A DNA stretch of 41,982 nucleotides, taken from the NCBI RefSeq assembly GCF_030848475.1, contig NZ_JAVDDS010000035.1, forward strand, positions 1 to 41,982, given 5' to 3'. The notes beneath the pieces are model-generated. The model searched no databases. It was not told the DNA's origin and saw only the letters and a list, made by a program, of their open reading frames with translations. Position 1 is the stretch's first letter. Each line of letters begins with the position of its first letter. A program made the translations under genes and the position numbers. Below, piece after piece: positions 36,609 to 41,982 of this stretch. The stretch comes from Herbivorax alkaliphila (GTDB taxonomy: Bacteria > Bacillota > Clostridia > Acetivibrionales > Acetivibrionaceae).

Positions 36609-37709
36609 TCACTTAGAATAATTGCTTTTTAAATAATCTAAAACTTCCTCTGGAGTCCCTTCAAACACAATATTTTCTTTGTCTCTTTTCATTTGATATT
36701 TATACATAGGGTCATAATAATCTGTTAAAAGAATTTCTATCCATTTTTTGTGACCTTCATAACTTCCCGTATTCATCTGCTGTGAAAAAGCCTGTTCAAA
36801 TAAATAAATTAATTCTCTATAACCTTTTTCTCCTAATCTTTTTTTCAACCTGCCTATACTATCTTTTATGTATATAGACCACTTTAAAAGTCCTTCATCC
36901 TCATATACCTTCATATAAGTTTTTTGAGATTCATACACATATTCATTCATAGTGTTTTGAATACGTTGTTCTAAAGAAGCATTAACAATAACCAAATCAC
37001 CACTTTTATAAAATTGTGCTAAAGACTTTGGTAGAAAACACTTTCCTACATTTCTTCCTTCTGCCTCAAGTATCATATATCTATAACCTTCATGTTCGTG
37101 CTTTATAAGTTTATATGCAAGATTATTTTCAAAATTTATTTGAGTAGGCTGAGGGGTAACTTTTTTACCAAAAGATGACCCTCTATGGTTTGCTATTCCT
37201 TCAAGGTCTATAGAGTTTTCAAGTTTTTTAAGTATAATAGTTTTGCCTGCTCCTGTACATCCACCTACTAAAACAGGCTTACTTTTTTGCTGTGATGGTT
37301 CAAGCTTATCAATTAAGTAATTGCGAAATGCTTTATATCCACCTTGGAGCCTTGGTATTTCACCTTTTATAGCCTTATTAATCCACTGTTGAGCAATTTG
37401 AGAACGAAGTCCTCCTCTAAAACAATATATAATGCAATTAGGGTATTTCTCTAATTGCTTTATCCAAGCACTTATCCGCTCTTCTCTAACTTTTCCAGAT
37501 ACCAGCTCATGCCCTAATTTAACAGCTTCTTCATTACCATTTTCTTTATAACAAATACCAACTAAACGCCTTTCCTCATCATTCATAATAGGCAAATTAA
37601 CTGCATTTTTAAACGCTCCCTTTTCAAATTCAACAGGAGCACGCACATCTATTAAGGATATATCATCAATAACAATTTTTTCATAATCACTAAATGTCAA
37701 CAACTTCAT
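36609..37709 (-). CDS. mnmH: tRNA 2-selenouridine synthase
   Basis: 366 residues. The N-terminal rhodanese domain has its active cysteine in IIYCFRGGLRSQ (C96), followed by the family's P-loop domain with GGCTGAGKT (residues 149-157). The enzyme (also called SelU/YbbB) replaces sulfur by selenium in 2-thiouridine at the tRNA wobble position, using selenophosphate made by SelD. Its presence shows a second use of selenium besides selenocysteine. AAAGGATGG precedes ATG 37709. It is not linked to the selD operon, which lies 28 kb away, and has its own unusual leader. Confidence 0.95.
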   Translation of the reverse strand: MKLLTFSDYEKIVIDDISLIDVRAPVEFEKGAFKNAVNLPIMNDEERRLVGICYKENGNEEAVKLGHELVSGKVREERISAWIKQLEKYPNCIIYCFRGGLRSQIAQQWINKAIKGEIPRLQGGYKAFRNYLIDKLEPSQQKSKPVLVGGCTGAGKTIILKKLENSIDLEGIANHRGSSFGKKVTPQPTQINFENNLAYKLIKHEHEGYRYMILEAEGRNVGKCFLPKSLAQFYKSGDLVIVNASLEQRIQNTMNEYVYESQKTYMKVYEDEGLLKWSIYIKDSIGRLKKRLGEKGYRELIYLFEQAFSQQMNTGSYEGHKKWIEILLTDYYDPMYKYQMKRDKENIVFEGTPEEVLDYLKSNYSK

Positions 37710-37735
37710 TTATACCATCCTTTAAAATCAAAAAA

Positions 37736-37797
37736 ATTTGCCAAGGAACCCCATGGTTTACTTCGACGGCTCCTCACTATCCGTTGCATAGGCAAAT
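37736..37797 (-). promoter_or_regulatory. Structured or coding-like leader of mnmH
   Basis: On the minus strand ATTTGCC (37797-37791) pairs with GGCAAAT (37742-37736) to close two inner hairpins, ACGG/CCGT (37784-37781 with 37769-37766) and AACC/GGTT (37758-37755 with 37750-37747), then a T-run follows 27 bases before the mnmH start. The stretch is richer in G+C than its surroundings. It also reads as the end of a frame (LTVFAYATDSEEPSK, stop at 37758-37760) with no good start, so a relic of coding sequence or a dispersed repeat is an alternative. The remaining 37798-37970 is AT-rich without a clear gene. Confidence 0.4.
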
Positions 37798-37973
37798 ACA
37801 GTCAGCTTAAACACTTTCTTTAAACTAGTTAAGAGAATTTTCCTTGTTAATTCCCAACGTAGAAATTTATAAAAACTAGAGTTTTTATGAACCCCTATGA
37901 TTAAATAACTTTACAATGAATAGTTTATTACAAAAAACTTTAAATTACAATAGGAAAGAAAGCTGTGAACTCG

Positions 37974-38046
37974 TTTAGCTAAAGCTAAACATCGAGGCTT
38001 CAGGTGGATACTCAACTCCACCTTATAGAATGTGGAGTCTTAGAAT
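37974..38046 (+). repeat. Small palindromic element, copy B (inverted relative to copy A)
   Basis: 37974-38023 matches 34385-34434 in reverse complement with two mismatches in 50. It continues with CTTATAGAATGTGGAGTC then TTAGAATAA, which matches the far arm of copy A's palindrome; copy B appears to lack one 25-base segment between two CCACCT direct repeats. Both copies end in GTCTTAGAATAA. Confidence 0.7.
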
Positions 38047-38064
38047 AAGATATAAACTTCAAAC

Positions 38065-38101
38065 AAAAACTCCGCTGTTTTTTTAAAACAGCGGAGTTTT
38101 T
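38065..38101 (-). terminator. Strong terminator of the xylanase gene
   Basis: AAAAACTCCGCTGTTTT (38065-38081) pairs perfectly with AAAACAGCGGAGTTTTT (38085-38101), 17 base pairs and a three-base loop, flanked by A and T runs, 17 bases past the stop at 38118. Confidence 0.9.
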
Positions 38102-38117
38102 GTTATTAAGTTATATA

Positions 38118-41100
38118 TTATAGTTCATCAATAAGTTGGTATAAAATCACTGCTGCTTGTGCCCTGTTTGCGTTTGCCACTGGAGCAAACTCACCAGTTG
38201 CCATACCACTTATAACTCCTGCTTGTTGCATTGCTTCTACAGATTCTTTTGCATATTCAGAAATCGCTGAAGCATCTTTAAATTTCACCGTTTCTTCAGT
38301 AAGATTTAAAGTAATTCCCACTGATTTTAAAGTGTTATAAGTCATTACTGCCATATCCTGTCGGCTTATTTCGTCATTCACACCGAATGATCCATCTGTT
38401 CTGCCTTTTACAACACCTAATTCGTAAGCGGTTATTACAGCTTCTTCATACCATGCACCTGCTTCAACATCGCTAAATGGATTACCTGACTGTCCCTCAG
38501 ATTCTAAGCCAAATGTATTAACAAGCATTTGTATAAATTCTGCTCTGGTCACGTTTTTCAAAGGTTCAAATGAGTCTTCAGATACACCTTTTACTATATC
38601 ACGAGCGGCAAGAGCTATGATACCGTTTTTAGCCCATGAAGTATCATCTAAATCTGCCAAGGTTACTTCAACTGGAATAGCTGTATATTGACTAAAGTGC
38701 TTTGCCTTAAACTGAGCCTTACCATTTTTGTAATGTCCATTTTTTACAACTTCAAATTCTTCATCTTCAGTAATATAATACACTACAACCTGTCCTGGAT
38801 TTAAGCCTGCTTCCAGTGTGTAATCAAAGGATACTCTTACTCTTTGATTTTCACCGAATTGGCTTATTTTTTGCTCTCCTACCGACAAACCAAATCTATA
38901 TACATTATTTGAACCTACTCTTCTGTTAACTTCTTCAGATAAACTAGCTGTATCTGCCCTACTTACATTCAGTTCTATCTCTTCATCATCTTTTGACTCA
39001 CTAAACAAGGATGTTGGCAATTCAACGCTAGCAATACCTGTATTAATTTCAATTTCCTTAACCCCTGTTTCTGATGAGTCTCTCACCTGCTCAGCAATAA
39101 GTTTAACTGATACATCATTTTTATCTTCTGCACCCTTAACTTTAACTTTCAATTTTCCATCTTTAGCATTACTTAATGCCTCTTCAAATGCTTCTTCACT
39201 TACATTAGCTATAGCTTTACCTTCATCATCAACAGTTGATTCAACGACAACAGCAGTTTCCTCTAACTCATCTGTATCGTCCACTGAATCTGCATCATCA
39301 TCTTTGTCTTCATCATCTTCATCATCAGTATCGTCGGTATCTCCTGTACTGTCAGGTCTACTTGGAGCTTTAGTTCCTCCTCCAGTTGATCCAATCTCAT
39401 CAACAAGAGTAAGCACACCGAAAACTGACGGATCCATATAACCTGTACCTGTTAAATCATTCCATGCAGCAGCACTCACACGAGAACCATTTTCTGCATC
39501 ATTAATCTGAACGTCAAAACCAATATCCATATCTTTAGCTGGACTTATTGCAGTTAACGGAATTTTAACTTCAACCGTATAGTTTGTTCCTGAAATACTT
39601 GTTGCTGATTCAAATCCTTCAGCTATACTTGCAGGATTGAAAGAAGCTTCATTTTCAAAGCTCACTCTATACTGTCCATGGTTATCTTCTTGATAAAATG
39701 TACTTTTGTAATTATTTTGGTCAATGAAAATCTCAACGGAATCCTGCTCCCATGGGTTTTCGCTACTGTTGTCAAGCACATTAGCATTAACTTGAACCAG
39801 TACATATAAATTATCTTCATCCCAAAGTGCTCTAGCAACTCCAGTAGCACCTTCCCACGCTGTTTGATACTGATTAACATTTATTTCAGGTGCTTCGCTC
39901 CATATGTCATCTACATTACCATCAATAGTAGGTGTTCCATAAACTGCTTTCTCTTTTTTAGATTCTATTATCTGAAGTGGATTCTCTTCTATAAATGCAT
40001 CTGGATCTATGACTGCATAATAAGCTGGCTTAGCTTGCAAGTCTGCATCAAACAACACTGGATTTCTATCACTTCTCCAGCTTGCACCATCGTCTAATCC
40101 CCAAACAGTCACTCGTTCAATGTGTTCAGCATGTTCTTTATAGAGGTTAAATAATTCTGCATATAAGTAGCCTTGAGCAATTGCTTCATCTTCTGAAAGT
40201 ACAGAATCGGATCCAGCAACAACATCAAGCTCTGTGATACTTACTTCAACACCTAATTCTATAAACCTTTCTAAAGATAAACGAACATTTTCTACATTTG
40301 TATTAATATTGTAGTGAGACTGCATTCCTATACCATCAATTAGCAACTCGCCATCATTTTCTGCTGCATATCGATCATTAATGTCCTTAACCATGCTATA
40401 CATTGCCGCTGCTTTCTGTTGATTATCTTCATTGTAATCATTATAATAAAGCTTAACATCTGACCATCCATTTTCTTCAAGCACTTCTTTTGCAATCCTA
40501 AATGACTGTTCTACATAATCAGGTCCAATTGCATTATACCAAGGAGATTCACGCAGTGCCCATTCCCAATTGTCAGGAGTTGCTGTATCAGACAAGCCAT
40601 CTCTAATAGCTTCGTTGACTACATCCCATCCAATCACTTTGTCTTCAAAATTCTCCACAACTGTTGTGATATGAGTTCTCAGACTTTCAAGAGCTTCCTC
40701 ACGTTCTAATGGTTCACCCTCTTCATCGGTACTCAACCATATAGGCATTTGCTGGTGCCATACCAACGCGTGACCAAACAAGTCTAGACCTGCTTCTTCC
40801 ACTCCTGCTACAAGTTCATTTTGTGCATCAAAGTCAAATTCTCGATTAGTATCATAAACGTAATCCGGCTTCATTGCATTTTCTGCTGTAACAATATCGT
40901 TATGGTGCTTAAGAAGTTCAAGTCTATTACCTTGTAAGTCTACCGATGATACTATGTTACCAATCAAGAAATAATCTTGATAAATATCTTTAATCGGTGT
41001 CAAATCAGTTTGAATTGGTTTACTAGCACCTACAGGACCAATATAGGAAATTACAAAATCATCCATGTAAAATGTTACATCGTCATCAGGTACTTCTGGC

Positions 41101-41982
41101 GTTTCTACATAAGCATTCAATACACTTGGAGTAACCCCTAGTGTAAATTCACCTGACAACTTTACCCACTCTTCATCCGTTGCAGTTACATCTTCAGATA
41201 CGTTAGTGAATGTAGCACTTCCACTTTGCACACTAATACGCAGTGAAGTTGGCGTTTGTTCTGGAGCCATTTTCACCCATGCAGATAATTGATACCTATG
41301 ACCTCTGTGCATTTTGCCCATAACATCCAAAATTGGACCATTATACTGGGTGGATACAGTTGCACTCAAGCTTTGAGATCCACCTGTTGTATGGTTATCA
41401 TCTTCTGTTAATTCTATGCTGCCACCGTCGCTGTCTCTAATGTCCCAATCACCAATACTATCTTCAAAATCAGCTATAATACCAGTTTGATCTTTACCTA
41501 TACTTACATTATCGATATAAAAACCTACCTCTTCATGATTTGATTCAACATATAATGTTTGTTCATCCATGTCTTCTTCAAATGTATATACACCACTTAT
41601 TTGAACCCATTCAGTATCAGCTATTTCAACACTAGCTACTTCTTCCCAACTTTTATCGCCATTTTCTGAATCTGTAGGCAATTCTTCTACAGATACAGTA
41701 AAAGTTAATGGATCCTCTAACCCTTCAGGCATTTCTACAACCTTTAAATAGGCACAAACATGATGTTCAGTATCTTTTTCTAGTAAATTAATTAAGTTAA
41801 GACTTGGACCTTGCCAATTATCAGCCCTTCCTGTTGTTTTTAAACTGTAATTCCCAGCATATGCCTCTTCATCAACTGCTTCTACAGTTACATCGCCTCT
41901 CGGACTCCATCCTTGAGTTGTTCCATCTTCAAAATCATAAAATAAATCTTGATCCTCTTCCTCTGATTCTGTAGAAATCTTA
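38118..41982 (-). CDS. S-layer-anchored modular xylanase (CBM22-CBM22-GH10-CBM9-SLH x3), N-terminus cut
   Basis: The frame is open to the window edge, giving 1287 residues; an internal ATG at 41732 lies inside the first CBM22 and is not the start. In window numbering: partial CBM22 (FEDGTTQGWSPRGDVTVEAV near the edge), second CBM22 (about 168-313), GH10 catalytic domain (about 323-663) with acid/base Glu in GWDVVNEAIRDG (about 457) and nucleophile Glu in SITELDV (about 584), one CBM9 (about 678-873), an Asp/Glu-rich linker (DDTDDEDDEDKDDD), an unassigned beta-rich region, and three S-layer homology repeats (about 1113-1287; TRAEF, SRQDM, NRAQA). It cuts beta-1,4-xylan at the cell surface. The layout matches large clostridial Xyn10 proteins and uses SLH, not dockerin, attachment. 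Confidence 0.96.
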   Translation of the reverse strand, partial: KISTESEEEDQDLFYDFEDGTTQGWSPRGDVTVEAVDEEAYAGNYSLKTTGRADNWQGPSLNLINLLEKDTEHHVCAYLKVVEMPEGLEDPLTFTVSVEELPTDSENGDKSWEEVASVEIADTEWVQISGVYTFEEDMDEQTLYVESNHEEVGFYIDNVSIGKDQTGIIADFEDSIGDWDIRDSDGGSIELTEDDNHTTGGSQSLSATVSTQYNGPILDVMGKMHRGHRYQLSAWVKMAPEQTPTSLRISVQSGSATFTNVSEDVTATDEEWVKLSGEFTLGVTPSVLNAYVETPEVPDDDVTFYMDDFVISYIGPVGASKPIQTDLTPIKDIYQDYFLIGNIVSSVDLQGNRLELLKHHNDIVTAENAMKPDYVYDTNREFDFDAQNELVAGVEEAGLDLFGHALVWHQQMPIWLSTDEEGEPLEREEALESLRTHITTVVENFEDKVIGWDVVNEAIRDGLSDTATPDNWEWALRESPWYNAIGPDYVEQSFRIAKEVLEENGWSDVKLYYNDYNEDNQQKAAAMYSMVKDINDRYAAENDGELLIDGIGMQSHYNINTNVENVRLSLERFIELGVEVSITELDVVAGSDSVLSEDEAIAQGYLYAELFNLYKEHAEHIERVTVWGLDDGASWRSDRNPVLFDADLQAKPAYYAVIDPDAFIEENPLQIIESKKEKAVYGTPTIDGNVDDIWSEAPEINVNQYQTAWEGATGVARALWDEDNLYVLVQVNANVLDNSSENPWEQDSVEIFIDQNNYKSTFYQEDNHGQYRVSFENEASFNPASIAEGFESATSISGTNYTVEVKIPLTAISPAKDMDIGFDVQINDAENGSRVSAAAWNDLTGTGYMDPSVFGVLTLVDEIGSTGGGTKAPSRPDSTGDTDDTDDEDDEDKDDDADSVDDTDELEETAVVVESTVDDEGKAIANVSEEAFEEALSNAKDGKLKVKVKGAEDKNDVSVKLIAEQVRDSSETGVKEIEINTGIASVELPTSLFSESKDDEEIELNVSRADTASLSEEVNRRVGSNNVYRFGLSVGEQKISQFGENQRVRVSFDYTLEAGLNPGQVVVYYITEDEEFEVVKNGHYKNGKAQFKAKHFSQYTAIPVEVTLADLDDTSWAKNGIIALAARDIVKGVSEDSFEPLKNVTRAEFIQMLVNTFGLESEGQSGNPFSDVEAGAWYEEAVITAYELGVVKGRTDGSFGVNDEISRQDMAVMTYNTLKSVGITLNLTEETVKFKDASAISEYAKESVEAMQQAGVISGMATGEFAPVANANRAQAAVILYQLIDEL

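Noticed and set aside
37728-37754. Nine-codon leader peptide before mnmH
   Set aside because: The short frame (MGFLGKFF) has no ribosome site and overlaps the predicted pairing; it is likely chance.
37736-37797. tRNA or tRNA-Sec (selC) upstream of mnmH
   Set aside because: A GGTTC-like stretch and closing stem are present, but there is no acceptor/CCA layout, no D-loop GG and no UCA anticodon arm.
38118-41732. Xylanase starting at ATG 41732
   Set aside because: The frame stays open upstream and encodes the first half of a CBM22; the ATG is internal.

Overview
AT-rich (roughly one third G+C) Gram-positive DNA with clostridial features: AGGAGG-type ribosome sites, an A/V-type ATPase operon, a selenocysteine-containing SelD, type I dockerins and an S-layer-anchored xylanase. 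Together these suggest an anaerobic, cellulolytic clostridium of the Acetivibrio/Ruminiclostridium/Pseudobacteroides kind. That placement is inference; no 16S gene is present.

Layout. 1-3325 (minus) is the 5' part of a non-ribosomal peptide synthetase whose first adenylation domain carries a cysteine-type specificity code. 3636-8705 is a selenium island: csd and a LysR regulator on the minus strand, divergent from yedE-yedF-DUF3343-selD on the plus strand. SelD is itself a selenoprotein: an in-frame UGA at 7710-7712 is followed by hairpins that fit a bacterial SECIS. 8839-15303 (minus) holds two HgdB/activase-like Fe-S proteins, a nitronate monooxygenase-type flavoprotein and a PAS-GGDEF-HD-GYP protein. 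15352-18515 is a loosely packed accessory stretch (orphan ATPase, HigBA-like toxin-antitoxin pair, gene debris, repeats) ending at the 3' end of ssrA. 18516-19397 is ssrA (tmRNA) with smpB.

19585-28309 is a nine-gene A/V-type ATPase operon with its own promoter and a long foldable 5' leader. 28486-34141 holds two paralogous secreted proteins with an N-terminal type I dockerin followed by a long beta-helix of the Cthe_2159 type. The helix is built from 111-residue super-repeats, and the two genes share an upstream element. 34334-38046 is a segment bounded by two inverted copies of a small palindromic repeat; it contains a membrane-anchored MutS-like ATPase and mnmH (tRNA 2-selenouridine synthase) with an unusual leader. 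38118-41982 is a modular GH10 xylanase (CBM22-CBM22-GH10-CBM9-SLH) cut by the window edge.

How the parts fit. Selenium is probably handled by YedE (transport), YedF/DUF3343 (carrier proteins) and the cysteine desulfurase-like enzyme, converted by SelD to selenophosphate, and used both for selenocysteine (needed for SelD itself) and by MnmH for tRNA selenouridine. Polysaccharide attack is represented by two display modes: dockerin-borne beta-helix proteins (cellulosome-type attachment) and an SLH-anchored xylanase. The most notable observations are the Sec-SelD with its SECIS, the 111-residue super-repeat dockerin pair, the structured leaders before selD, the ATPase operon and mnmH, and the inverted small elements around mutS-like/mnmH.
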